In this document: positions 7,623 through 14,813 of the stretch, in pieces | Numbering within the stretch: the first letter of the stretch is position 1 | Layout of the letters: every line of letters begins with the position of its first letter | Made by a program: the position numbers and the translations under genes | Notes under the pieces: model-generated | Told to the model about the DNA's origin: nothing | What the model saw: the letters and a program-made list of their open reading frames with translations, nothing else | Database searches by the model: none | DNA from: JBEIJQ01 sp040380145 | GTDB taxonomy: Bacteria > Bacteroidota > Bacteroidia > Chitinophagales > Saprospiraceae | Direction of reading: 5' to 3' | DNA: 18,347 bases | Assembly (NCBI GenBank): GCA_040380145.1 | Contig: JBEIJQ010000058.1 | Coordinates: 1 to 18,347, forward strand

Positions 7623-9341
7623 GTGAAAAAACTGTTTTTGCTGCTGGCCATGGCCTTGTCCAGCGTTAGCCTGTCGGCGCAACGCGAGCCGATGACGCCG
7701 GAGGTGAACCGCCGACTCGACGCCTACGTCCGCTATGTGAACACCTGTGCCGCGGCGCTGGACGACATGCGTCGCGATTTCGAGCGCCTCAACTTGTCGG
7801 CCAATACCTTCGCCGACGGTGAAAAAGCGTCGTTCGATTTTGCGGGAGCCTCTCCGCTCGACAACCGCGCCCGGTACCCGAAGCACCCGGACGCCCTGTA
7901 CCAGGATTGTTTCGAAGGCAGCGAGTTGTTTCCTCCGTTGCAACGGGGCGAACTGAACCTGCAGGTCGGCAAGTTCAAGACGACATTCGACGAGATCGCT
8001 TCCACCCACCGGGCCTTGCTCGATTACCACGCCAACGGAAAATACCGCGAAGAGCCCAAGTTGGATTTCCTGTACGCCAAGTTGCAGCGGATGGAGGTGC
8101 TTTTTTTCGACATCCAGATCCTGCAGGTCAAGCTCGGATGGGCGATTTCCGATGTGCGGCGGGCCTATCTGCCGGCCGAGGGGGCCGGTCTCGTGGGCCT
8201 CGTCCGGCTGGACGAACTGGCCGATGCCGCCCGTTCGGTCTTCAAGGCCCTGTACGATCGCCGGGAAACCGATCTGCAGGCTGGCCGCAACCGCCTCGGC
8301 GGACTGCTGGCAGCCCTGACGGCCCAAAAGAGCGGGCTTTTGCCGCCGGAGGGCGCGTTGCCCGAGAGCGACCGCACGGCCCTCGCGTCCCAACTCGACC
8401 TGGTGCTGGCCCGCGCCCGCGACTGGAAGTCCCAGCTCGACCGCTGTTTGGCGCCGGGGTGGACGCCTCCCTGTCCGCCCGTATATGATCCACAATACTG
8501 TCTGCACAACGATGTGCTGCTGCCCCTGTACAACGATCCTTTGGCGGGCGTGGTACCTTTGCTCAACGCTTACCGCCACATCGGCGGCTGGGCGGTGGGT
8601 GATCTGATGCTGCAGTCCCCGGTGTTTTCGCGGGTGCTGCCGAAATTCATGCGGGCCGAGGAGCGGCCGCCGCTGACCCCGGAGGAACTCGAGCGCATCA
8701 TCGAACAAAAACGGCGGCGCGGTGCCGATACCGTGGCCGTGGTGCCGCCCGTTCCGCCCGGGCCCCAGATCGGCGACCCTACCCTGGAAGGATTTGCCGC
8801 CAACAACCTGATCTTCCTACTGGATGTGTCGGCCTCGATGGCCCGGCCCGAAAAACTGCCCCTGCTGCAGCGTTCGATCGAACAATTGCTGCCCCTCATG
8901 CGGCCCGAGGATTTCGTGTCGCTGATCGTGTATTCCGGTGAGGCACGGGTGGTGCTTCCGCCCACCTCGGCCGCCCGCAAAGAGACCATTCTCGGGGCGG
9001 TGCGTGCGTTGGCCGGAGTGGGCGGCTCGGATGTTGAAAAGGGCCTGCTGCTGGCCTATGCAACCGCCGAGGAACACTTCGTGGCGGGGGGCAACAACCG
9101 CATCGTGCTGGCCACCGACGGAGAATTTTCGTTGGACAGCCGCGTCCGCAGAGCGATCAAACGGGGAAACGAGCAGGGCATCGCCCTGTCGGTGTATTTT
9201 TTCGGGGCCACAGAATATCCCTCCCTGCGCGAACGCTTGGAAGAAATGTCGCGCCTCGGCAGCGGACGGTATTGCCATGTCAAGGCCGACAACGCAGAAA
9301 AAACGTTGTTGATCGAAGCCCAATCGGTCAGGCAAAAATAA
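7623..9341 (+). CDS. Secreted von Willebrand factor A domain protein
   Basis: A 572-residue exported protein. Residues 1-20 (KKLFLLLAMALSSVSLSAQ after the start) form a Sec signal peptide cleaved after SAQ or nearby. About 25-390 is largely helical, charged and of no family I recognise; it contains a Cys pair near CPPVYDPQYC. The C-terminus, about 393-565, is a VWA domain with an apparently complete MIDAS: D401-x-S403-x-S405 (DVSASM), T448 and D499 (ATDGEF). PEDFVSLIVYSGEARVVLPP and the later LATDG resemble YfbK-like (Ca-activated chloride channel homologue) VWA proteins. It probably binds a ligand through Mg2+ in the periplasm or at the surface. I use GTG 7623 because KK then follows immediately, as in ordinary signal peptides. 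A GTG at 7587 would add residues encoded by the T/A-run repeat. Its partner is unknown. Confidence 0.83.
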   Translation: MKKLFLLLAMALSSVSLSAQREPMTPEVNRRLDAYVRYVNTCAAALDDMRRDFERLNLSANTFADGEKASFDFAGASPLDNRARYPKHPDALYQDCFEGSELFPPLQRGELNLQVGKFKTTFDEIASTHRALLDYHANGKYREEPKLDFLYAKLQRMEVLFFDIQILQVKLGWAISDVRRAYLPAEGAGLVGLVRLDELADAARSVFKALYDRRETDLQAGRNRLGGLLAALTAQKSGLLPPEGALPESDRTALASQLDLVLARARDWKSQLDRCLAPGWTPPCPPVYDPQYCLHNDVLLPLYNDPLAGVVPLLNAYRHIGGWAVGDLMLQSPVFSRVLPKFMRAEERPPLTPEELERIIEQKRRRGADTVAVVPPVPPGPQIGDPTLEGFAANNLIFLLDVSASMARPEKLPLLQRSIEQLLPLMRPEDFVSLIVYSGEARVVLPPTSAARKETILGAVRALAGVGGSDVEKGLLLAYATAEEHFVAGGNNRIVLATDGEFSLDSRVRRAIKRGNEQGIALSVYFFGATEYPSLRERLEEMSRLGSGRYCHVKADNAEKTLLIEAQSVRQK

Positions 9342-9400
9342 TTTTCTCCGAGGGCCGCTCGAAAGCAGGTTTTTAAGTTATTTTTGACGCGCCGAAATAA

Positions 9401-9416
9401 TTTTTTTCGAAAAAAA
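9401..9416. repeat. T-run/CG/A-run palindrome, copy 2
   Basis: TTTTTTTCGAAAAAAA is a perfect 16-base palindrome in the VWA-porP gap. It shares its core with the repeats at 7566 and 15115. As RNA it could form a weak A-U stem. Followed by no further T-run, it is a poor terminator, though it is the only candidate between the VWA gene and the next gene. Confidence 0.5.
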
Positions 9417-9433
9417 CAGTTTATAGCAATCGA

Positions 9434-9449
9434 GGTTTGGCGACAAACC
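9434..9449 (+). promoter_or_regulatory. Small dyad upstream of the porP/sprF-type gene
   Basis: GGTTTGgcgaCAAACC is a perfect 6-bp inverted repeat with a four-base centre ending three bases before the candidate -7 element at 9453. The position would suit an operator or a structured leader. Six base pairs can arise by chance. Confidence 0.3.
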
Positions 9450-9452
9450 CGC

Positions 9453-9460
9453 TATCTTAG
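9453..9460 (+). promoter_or_regulatory. Candidate -7 element for the porP/sprF-type gene
   Basis: TATCTTAG differs from TAnnTTTG at one position. It lies 62 bases before the ATG at 9523. A TTTG sits upstream at 9436-9439, but the 13-base spacing is shorter than usual for a -33 box. Confidence 0.4.
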
Positions 9461-9522
9461 CCCTTCTTTTTCATCAAGCGCTTTTAAAAAAGCATCAGTT
9501 AGGTAAAATCACCTGTTTGCGT

Positions 9523-10575
9523 ATGAAATGGTTTAAACACTTGACTCTTTTTGCGGTGGGATTGATGGCTTTCCAATCTTTGGGGGCCCAAGACATCCAT
9601 TTCTCGCAATTCTACATGTCGCCGCTCAACCTCAACCCGGCCATGACGGGGGTGATAGGCTGCGAAATGCGTTTCAGCGCCAACTACCGCAACCAGTGGG
9701 CCAGCGTGTTGAAAAGCAACGCCTTTACAACTTACAATGCCAGTTTCGACACGCGGATCAACGCGGGCCGTTACGATTTTGTCGGTCTGGGCGGCACGCT
9801 TTGGGCCGACAAGGTCGGCTCTGCGGCTTTTTCCACGATCCAAGGGTTTGTCTCCGGTTCCTACATCAAGCGCCTCGGCGGTATGCGCTCCAACGAGAGT
9901 TATCTCGCGGTGGGCGCGCAGTTGGGCATCACGCAGCGCGACATCAATGTGGCGCAGCTGATCTACGGCGACCAGTGGGACGGCGAAAACGGCAGCGTGC
10001 CGTTCACCGCCGAAACGCCCTTTGATCCGAACTTCATTTTTGCGGACATGGGTGCCGGTATCCTTTACTACACCTTCCTGAACCGCCAAAAATCCAGCAA
10101 CTTCTACGCCGGGTTGGCCTTCCACCACCTCAACCGCGCCAACATGTCGTTTACGCGCCGCGAGCTGGAATCCCTCTACACGAAATTCACGCTGCACTTG
10201 GGCGGCGAGTTCATGTTCAAAAACGAACGCGTGGGCATCGTGCCCGCTTTGTTGTTCCACAAGCAAGGGCCGTCTTTCCAGACCAACTTCGGCACCGCGG
10301 TGAAATTCCGCCTGTCCAAAGACCGCCAAGCCCGCCAAGCGTTTTCCGTGGGCGGCTACATGCGCATCTCGGGCAAGGATCCCGGAACGCTGCACTCGGA
10401 TGCAGCCATCTTCACGGGCCGTTTCGATTTCAGCGATTTCAGTTTGGGCTTGAGCTACGACCTCAACGTTTCGAGCGCCACGGCCGCCACCAACGGCAAC
10501 GGCGGCTTCGAAGTGGGCCTGATGTACCGCCTGTGCAAGAGCCGCAAGCGCAAGATGATGTGCCCGGATTTCTAA
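9523..10575 (+). CDS. PorP/SprF family outer-membrane protein
   Basis: A 350-residue protein. A signal peptide covers residues 1-21 or so (LFAVGLMAFQSLGAQ), after which the mature start DIHFSQFYMSPLNLNPAMTG is the hallmark of the PorP/SprF family. The remainder is alternating beta-strands (FSANYRNQW, YDFVGLGGTLWAD, FYAGLAFHH, LHLGGEFMF, FSLGLSYDLNV) ending in GGFEVGLMYRLC, consistent with a 14-stranded barrel. SprF/PorP proteins partner with type IX secretion and with large surface adhesins carrying gliding-type C-terminal domains. Here no such adhesin flanks the gene, so it is an orphan copy and its cargo is unknown. ATG 9523 is preferred to a TTG two codons upstream. The gene ends before a strong terminator and has its own candidate promoter, so it is monocistronic. 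Confidence 0.92.
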   Translation: MKWFKHLTLFAVGLMAFQSLGAQDIHFSQFYMSPLNLNPAMTGVIGCEMRFSANYRNQWASVLKSNAFTTYNASFDTRINAGRYDFVGLGGTLWADKVGSAAFSTIQGFVSGSYIKRLGGMRSNESYLAVGAQLGITQRDINVAQLIYGDQWDGENGSVPFTAETPFDPNFIFADMGAGILYYTFLNRQKSSNFYAGLAFHHLNRANMSFTRRELESLYTKFTLHLGGEFMFKNERVGIVPALLFHKQGPSFQTNFGTAVKFRLSKDRQARQAFSVGGYMRISGKDPGTLHSDAAIFTGRFDFSDFSLGLSYDLNVSSATAATNGNGGFEVGLMYRLCKSRKRKMMCPDF

Positions 10576-10613
10576 AAAAATCGAGCGGGCCAAGTGCCCT
10601 TCCGACCATTCCA

Positions 10614-10652
10614 GGAAACGCGCCGATCTTTCGATCGGCGCGTTTCCGTTTT
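10614..10652 (+). terminator. Strong intrinsic terminator after the porP/sprF-type gene
   Basis: A perfect 15-bp stem, GGAAACGCGCCGATC (10614-10628) with GATCGGCGCGTTTCC (10633-10647), has a TTTC loop and is followed by GTTTT. It is the cleanest terminator in the window and isolates the porP/sprF-type gene from the acetyltransferase gene. Confidence 0.85.
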
Positions 10653-10705
10653 GTACGGGATGCCGTTTGCCGAAGCACGCGAAACGGCGAAACCGAAAGG
10701 CGCGC

Positions 10706-10713
10706 TATCTTTG
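10706..10713 (+). promoter_or_regulatory. -7 promoter element for the GNAT-SGNH pair
   Basis: TATCTTTG is an exact TAnnTTTG match located 27 bases before the ATG at 10741. It excludes longer starts of the acetyltransferase gene that would otherwise run back into the terminator. Confidence 0.65.
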
Positions 10714-10740
10714 GGGCACTGGCATTTTGATCCCTCGGCG

Positions 10741-11295
10741 ATGACCATTCCCGAACTGTACACGAACCGTTTGCTGTTGTACCCCTCCACGCCCGACTTG
10801 GCGATGGTCGTGTCGGAGTATTTTTTTCGGAACAGATCCTTCTTCCAGCCGGCGCTTCCCGTGTTGCCGGCGGATTTTTTCACGCCCGAGGCGCAACGGC
10901 GGCGACTGGAAAGGCAGGTGGCGGCCATGCGCAACGGATCGGAATTGCGCTGGTTGGCCTTTCACCGCACCGACAAGTCTTTTGCCTATGTATTGGGCGA
11001 CCTGTGCCTGACCCAGCTCGTTCTGGGCGATCAGCAGAGCGCGGTGGTGGGCTATCAGGTGGACGAGCGGGCCACTCGGCAGGGACTGGCCACGGAGATG
11101 CTGCGCGCGGCCGTGGAGTTCGCTTTCGGCGAAAGACGCCTGCATCGTTTGGAGGCGTACATCTTGCCCGACAACGAAGCCTCGCGGCGGACCATCGAAA
11201 AAATGGGCTTCGAATGCGAGGGCATTGCCCGCAAATTGCTCCGGATCAACGGCTGTTGGACCGATCACCTGCGCTATGTCCGCATCAACGAATAG
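10741..11295 (+). CDS. GNAT family N-acetyltransferase (RimJ/RimL-like)
   Basis: A 184-residue acetyl-CoA-dependent acetyltransferase. It opens with ELYTNRLLLYPSTPD, the typical first strand of RimJ/RimL-type GNATs. Motif A is VGYQVDERATRQGLATEML, where the R-Q-G-L-A turn binds the CoA pyrophosphate. It continues with RLEAYILPDNEASRRTIEKMGF, the usual N-x-x-S-x-R-x-x-E-K-x-G-F pattern. No signal or membrane helix is present, so it is cytoplasmic. The substrate is unknown: relatives acetylate protein N-termini, amino sugars or antibiotics. The stop is 3 bases before the GTG of the SGNH hydrolase gene, so the two are co-transcribed. ATG 10741 is fixed by the promoter 27 bases upstream. Confidence 0.9.
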   Translation: MTIPELYTNRLLLYPSTPDLAMVVSEYFFRNRSFFQPALPVLPADFFTPEAQRRRLERQVAAMRNGSELRWLAFHRTDKSFAYVLGDLCLTQLVLGDQQSAVVGYQVDERATRQGLATEMLRAAVEFAFGERRLHRLEAYILPDNEASRRTIEKMGFECEGIARKLLRINGCWTDHLRYVRINE

Positions 11296-11298
11296 CCC

Positions 11299-12303
11299 GT
11301 GAAGTCCTTTTTTCTGAACATGCGATGGCGGCGGGCGTTGCGCGCCCTGGGTTACGCCCTGTATCTGTTCGCGTGCGTCTTGTTGCTGGTCGAGGCGGTC
11401 TATCGGTTTCAATGGGCCGATTTTTACCGTACCGAATGGCAGTTGTTGAACGAATCGGTGGGCGGTGCTGGTACCGGAAAATCCGCTTGGCTGATCGCCG
11501 GCGATTCTTTCACGGCGGATCCGGAGAGTTATGCGGCCCGGGTAAGGGATTCACTGGGCAGCGGATGCCGGGTGTACAACGCGGCGGTACCCGGAACCGG
11601 GCCGCGCCACGCGCGCTGTTTTTTGCCCGGGCGCATCCGCGAAATCCTCCCCGAGGTATTCGTGTACCAACTCTATGTGGGCAACGACCTGCTGGACGCC
11701 CGACACCCGGCCGGCGGCCCGGGATTGAACTGGGGCCGAAGGGCGTATTGGTGGCTGTCGGACCGCTTGCTGTGGCTGGGCTGGCTCAATTACAAGGCCG
11801 GTCGCTGGCGCAGTGCGCCGGCCAATACCGCGGATGTTTCGGACGAAACCTTTTCGCCCGAAAGTTACAACGCCAGGGAAAAACTGATCCTGCGGGCCGA
11901 GCCGTCGCTGTTGGCCGAATCCGCGGGAGTCACGGGGGAACGGGGGCGCGAAATGGCCGAACTGTCCGCCCATGTGGCCGAGATCTTGGACGCATTGCCC
12001 GACAGTGCACGAAAAATCGTATTGGTGGTGCCCCATGCCGCGCAGGTCACGCCCGAATACAGGCGCTGCGCAGAGGCGATCGGGGCGGTATTCCCGGTTG
12101 AGAAGGCATGGTTCGCACAGGGCAATCCCTTTGCCCAATACTTGGAAAAGACCCTTGCTCCGGGGGGAACAAGGGTCTTGGATGCGTTGCCCGCTTTGCG
12201 CGCGGCCGAAGAGCGGGGGATCCGCTGCTATTATGCCAACGATCCCCATCTCACGCCCGACGGACAGGCCGTGCTGGCGGATTTTTTGCTCGGGGAAAAG
12301 TGA
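11299..12303 (+). CDS. Membrane-anchored SGNH/GDSL-type hydrolase
   Basis: A 334-residue protein (GTG start; ATG 11320, seven codons on, is an equally possible start). Residues about 14-32 form one N-terminal membrane helix (ALGYALYLFACVLLLVEAV), leaving the catalytic domain in the periplasm. SGNH blocks are visible: G-D-S70 (AGDSFTAD), NAAVPGTGPRH, G-N129-D (YVGNDLLD) and D315-P-H317 (NDPHLTPDG), giving a Ser70/Asp315/His317 triad. Such anchored SGNH enzymes often add or remove acyl groups on polysaccharide or peptidoglycan, as in AlgX/AlgJ-like acetyltransferases. Which reaction occurs here cannot be told. It sits 3 bases after the GNAT gene and tail-to-tail, 6 bases away, with the sugar dehydrogenase gene. 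Confidence 0.82.
   Translation: MKSFFLNMRWRRALRALGYALYLFACVLLLVEAVYRFQWADFYRTEWQLLNESVGGAGTGKSAWLIAGDSFTADPESYAARVRDSLGSGCRVYNAAVPGTGPRHARCFLPGRIREILPEVFVYQLYVGNDLLDARHPAGGPGLNWGRRAYWWLSDRLLWLGWLNYKAGRWRSAPANTADVSDETFSPESYNAREKLILRAEPSLLAESAGVTGERGREMAELSAHVAEILDALPDSARKIVLVVPHAAQVTPEYRRCAEAIGAVFPVEKAWFAQGNPFAQYLEKTLAPGGTRVLDALPALRAAEERGIRCYYANDPHLTPDGQAVLADFLLGEK
12148..12179 (-). terminator. Intragenic hairpin, candidate terminator for the minus-strand gene
   Basis: A perfect 10-bp stem, AAGACCCTTG with CAAGGGTCTT, around a 12-base loop lies inside the SGNH coding sequence. On the minus strand it is followed by TT after its own terminal TT, making a short U-run (TCTTTTCC). It lies about 130 bases past the stop of the dehydrogenase gene, which has no other terminator. 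It could therefore end that transcript inside the convergent gene. The U-run is short, so the call is tentative. Confidence 0.4.
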
Positions 12304-12309
12304 GATGGA

Positions 12310-13605
12310 TCAAAGGCTCCAGTACACCAGCCCGTCGTGTTCGCGCAGGCCGTTGTACAGGCTCTTGAGGTCCACCAAAACGGTTTTGTCGCGGCTGATA
12401 GAGTTGAAATAATCCAGTCCGAGGCTTTTATAGGGCTCGTGCGCCACGGCCACGACGACGGCGTCGTATTGGCCGTTGGGCGATTCCACGAGCGAAAACC
12501 CGTATTCGTGCTGCAGTTCTTCGGAGTCGGCGTGGGGATCCACCACATCCACTTGGATCGAGAAGTCGCGAAGTCCCTTGACGATGTCGGCCACTTTGGA
12601 GTTGCGCACATCGCTCACATCTTCTTTGAAAGTGGCGCCCATCAGCAGCACCCGCGAATTTTGGGGGGACTTGTCCTGCTTGATCAGCAGCTGTGCGGTC
12701 TTGGTGGCCACATATTGGGCCATGCTGTCGTTGATGCGGCGGCCGCTCAGGATCACCTGCGGGTTGTAGCCGATCTGCTGGGCCTTGTGGGTGAGGTAGT
12801 AGGGATCCACGCCGATGCAGTGCCCGCCCACGAGGCCGGGGAAGAACTTCAGGAAGTTCCACTTCGTGCCGGCGGCCTTGAGCACCTCGATGGTGGAAAT
12901 GCCCATCTTGTCGAAAATGATGGACAGTTCGTTCATCAGGGCGATGTTGAGGTCGCGCTGGGTGTTTTCGATCACCTTGGCAGCTTCGGCCACTTTGATC
13001 GAACTGGCCCGGTAGGTGCCGGGACGGACGATGATCTCGTAGGTACGGGCGATGTTTTCGAGAGATTCCGCATCGCAGCCGGATACCACCTTGATGATGG
13101 TTTCGATGGTGTGCTCTTTGTCGCCCGGGTTGATGCGCTCGGGGGAGTAGCCCACCTTGAAATCGCGGCCCATGCGCAGGCCCGAGAGTTCCTCGAGGAT
13201 GGGCACACAGTCTTCCTCGGTGCAACCGGGATAGACCGTGGATTCGAACACCACGTAATCGCCGGGCTTCAGCACGCGGCCCACGGTGCGCGAGGCAGCG
13301 AGCAGCGGGGTGAGGTCGGGGATGTTGTGCTCGTCGATGGGCGTCGGCACGGCCACGATGAAGAAATTCGCTTCGCGGAGCTCGGCGAGGTCGGCGGTGA
13401 AGTGGATGTCGCACCCGTCGAACGCTTCGGAGGTCAGTTCGTTGGAAGGGTCGATCCGGTTGCGCATCATTTCGATGCGCTTTTCGTTGATGTCGAAACC
13501 GATGACCTTGGTTTTTTTGGCGAATGCCAAGGCGATGGGCAGGCCCACATAGCCCAACCCGATCAGTGCGAGTTTTTTCTCTTTTTGGAGAAGTTCAGCG
13601 TACAT
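12310..13605 (-). CDS. Nucleotide-sugar (UDP-N-acetylhexosamine-type) 6-dehydrogenase
   Basis: A 431-residue NAD-dependent enzyme that oxidises C6 of a UDP-sugar in two steps to a uronic acid for capsule, O-antigen or exopolysaccharide. The Rossmann NAD site is at residues 14-23 (LIGLGYVGLP). VAVPTPID, STVYPGCTEE and GYSPERINPGD follow. The catalytic Cys263 lies in VGGHCIGVDPYYL. MGATFKEDVSDVRNSK and a C-terminal UDP-binding domain complete it. The SPERINPGD and GHCIGVDPYYL wording fits the WbpA/TviB (UDP-GlcNAc/GalNAc dehydrogenase) side of the family better than UDP-glucose dehydrogenases. ATG 13605 gives normal family length and follows its promoter at 13652-13645. No epimerase or polymerase genes lie next to it, though a glycosyltransferase gene is about 2 kb away. 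Confidence 0.93.
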   Translation of the reverse strand: MYAELLQKEKKLALIGLGYVGLPIALAFAKKTKVIGFDINEKRIEMMRNRIDPSNELTSEAFDGCDIHFTADLAELREANFFIVAVPTPIDEHNIPDLTPLLAASRTVGRVLKPGDYVVFESTVYPGCTEEDCVPILEELSGLRMGRDFKVGYSPERINPGDKEHTIETIIKVVSGCDAESLENIARTYEIIVRPGTYRASSIKVAEAAKVIENTQRDLNIALMNELSIIFDKMGISTIEVLKAAGTKWNFLKFFPGLVGGHCIGVDPYYLTHKAQQIGYNPQVILSGRRINDSMAQYVATKTAQLLIKQDKSPQNSRVLLMGATFKEDVSDVRNSKVADIVKGLRDFSIQVDVVDPHADSEELQHEYGFSLVESPNGQYDAVVVAVAHEPYKSLGLDYFNSISRDKTVLVDLKSLYNGLREHDGLVYWSL

Positions 13606-13644
13606 AAGAGAGCGTTTGAAAAAAACGGACAGTATTTCGGGGGG

Positions 13645-13652
13645 CAAAATTA
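13645..13652 (-). promoter_or_regulatory. -7 promoter element for the sugar dehydrogenase gene
   Basis: The minus strand reads TAATTTTG (plus CAAAATTA), matching TAnnTTTG. A TTTG (plus CAAA, 13675-13678) stands 22 bases upstream as a possible -33 box. The implied leader is about 33 bases, supporting the ATG at 13605. Confidence 0.6.
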
Positions 13653-13697
13653 GCACAGTCGGCGGGCTTCTCGTCAAAAAAAATGCATTTTTGCGCT

Positions 13698-14813
13698 ATG
13701 TTGAAAGACTTGGCCATTCCCGTCGCCGAAAACATCCGTTCCAGAGCGGGTTTGCTGCGATCCCACACCTGGGGAAAAAACCTGCGGTTCTACCGTGGAG
13801 AACCCCTCGGAGCCGACTGTCCGCCCATCGCCCTGATGGGGGTCGGCGGTTCCGACAACGCTCCGGCCGCACTGGATGCGGTCAGGCCCTATCTGTACGC
13901 GCTGACCGATCCTTCCCGAAATGCCGGGGTCATGGACATGGGAAACATCGCCGGCGGCGCCTTCGGCCTCATGGAAGCCTGCGAAGAACTGCTGACAAAA
14001 GGAATACTCCCCCTCGTGGTGGCCGGCCCCGGCGAATGGAGCGCCGCCCAGGCCCGCGCCTTCGAACGCTTCCGCCGCGCGGTGAACATCGTTTCGGTGG
14101 ACAGCCGCATGGATCTGTCCCTGTCTGCCGACGAACCGTCCGTGCCGGGATCTTACCTCGACGAACTGCTGCTGCCCGACAACGAATGGCTATTTCATTT
14201 TGCCAATGTGGGTTGCCAATGGTACTACTTGGATCCGGCCGTGTTGGACTGGATGGATCGGCGCGGCTATGATTATTTCCGCTTGGGCCGCCTGCGCGAA
14301 AACATCGAGGAGGCGGAGCCCGAGGTGCGGGACGCCGATCTGATGCTCTTCCACCTGCGCGCGATGCGGGCCGCCGACATGCAGGACAGCGCGCTCGGCT
14401 CGCCGAGCGGCCTCACGGTCGAGGACGCCTGCCGGATCGCCCGGTATGCAGGGATGAGCGACAAGTTGGGCGCGGCCGGGTTTTACGGATTGCCCGACGA
14501 GCCCTCGCAGATCGTGGCGATGACGACCGCCCAGATCCTCTGGCATTTCGTGGAAGGATACGGCCGCCGCATGCGGGATTACCCTTTCGACAAAACGGAG
14601 TTCACCGGCTTTGTGGTGGACCTGAAGAGCGAGTCCATGCGGCTGCATTTTTGGAAAAGCAACCGTTCCGACCGCTGGTGGGTCGAGCCGCCCAAGGGAA
14701 TCTCCCTCGAAAGGGCCCGCCACAGCCCCGTGTCCTGTTCGTACGGCGATTATCTATTGGCCTGCGAGGGCGAACTCTCGCTGCGGCTGGCCCGGGCGTT
14801 CAGCCGTTTTTGA
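13698..14813 (+). CDS. Arginase-fold protein (formimidoylglutamase-like), metal site lost
   Basis: A 371-residue protein of the arginase/ureohydrolase superfamily, of the Bacteroidota branch usually annotated formimidoylglutamase. Recognisable stretches are VNIVSVDSRMDL, the sequence SPSGLTVEDACRIARYAGMSD spanning the core helix (residues about 235-255), ILWHFVEGY and the end SDRWWVEPP ... SCSYGDYLLACEGE. True arginases need GGxH, DxHxD and SxDxDxxD to hold two Mn ions. Here the corresponding positions read A-G-P-G112-E, D135-S-R137-M-D139 and F-H219-L-R221, so most ligands are absent and hydrolase activity is unlikely. I infer a pseudoenzyme with a binding or structural role, possibly essential given its apparent conservation, but its function is unknown. 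ATG 13698 is chosen; an in-frame ATG at 13683 is the alternative. It overlaps the convergent glycosyltransferase gene by 14 bases. Confidence 0.78.
   Translation: MLKDLAIPVAENIRSRAGLLRSHTWGKNLRFYRGEPLGADCPPIALMGVGGSDNAPAALDAVRPYLYALTDPSRNAGVMDMGNIAGGAFGLMEACEELLTKGILPLVVAGPGEWSAAQARAFERFRRAVNIVSVDSRMDLSLSADEPSVPGSYLDELLLPDNEWLFHFANVGCQWYYLDPAVLDWMDRRGYDYFRLGRLRENIEEAEPEVRDADLMLFHLRAMRAADMQDSALGSPSGLTVEDACRIARYAGMSDKLGAAGFYGLPDEPSQIVAMTTAQILWHFVEGYGRRMRDYPFDKTEFTGFVVDLKSESMRLHFWKSNRSDRWWVEPPKGISLERARHSPVSCSYGDYLLACEGELSLRLARAFSRF

Noticed and set aside
7563..8708. A 381-residue minus-strand frame over the VWA gene
   Set aside because: Gln/Arg-rich shadow ending in the T/A-run repeat; the plus strand has a signal peptide and VWA motifs.
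9499..10593. A 364-residue minus-strand frame over the porP/sprF-type gene
   Set aside because: Shadow of a well-recognised PorP/SprF protein.
12337..13653. A 438-residue plus-strand frame over the sugar dehydrogenase gene
   Set aside because: His/Val/Gly-rich shadow; the minus strand has NAD and catalytic Cys motifs.
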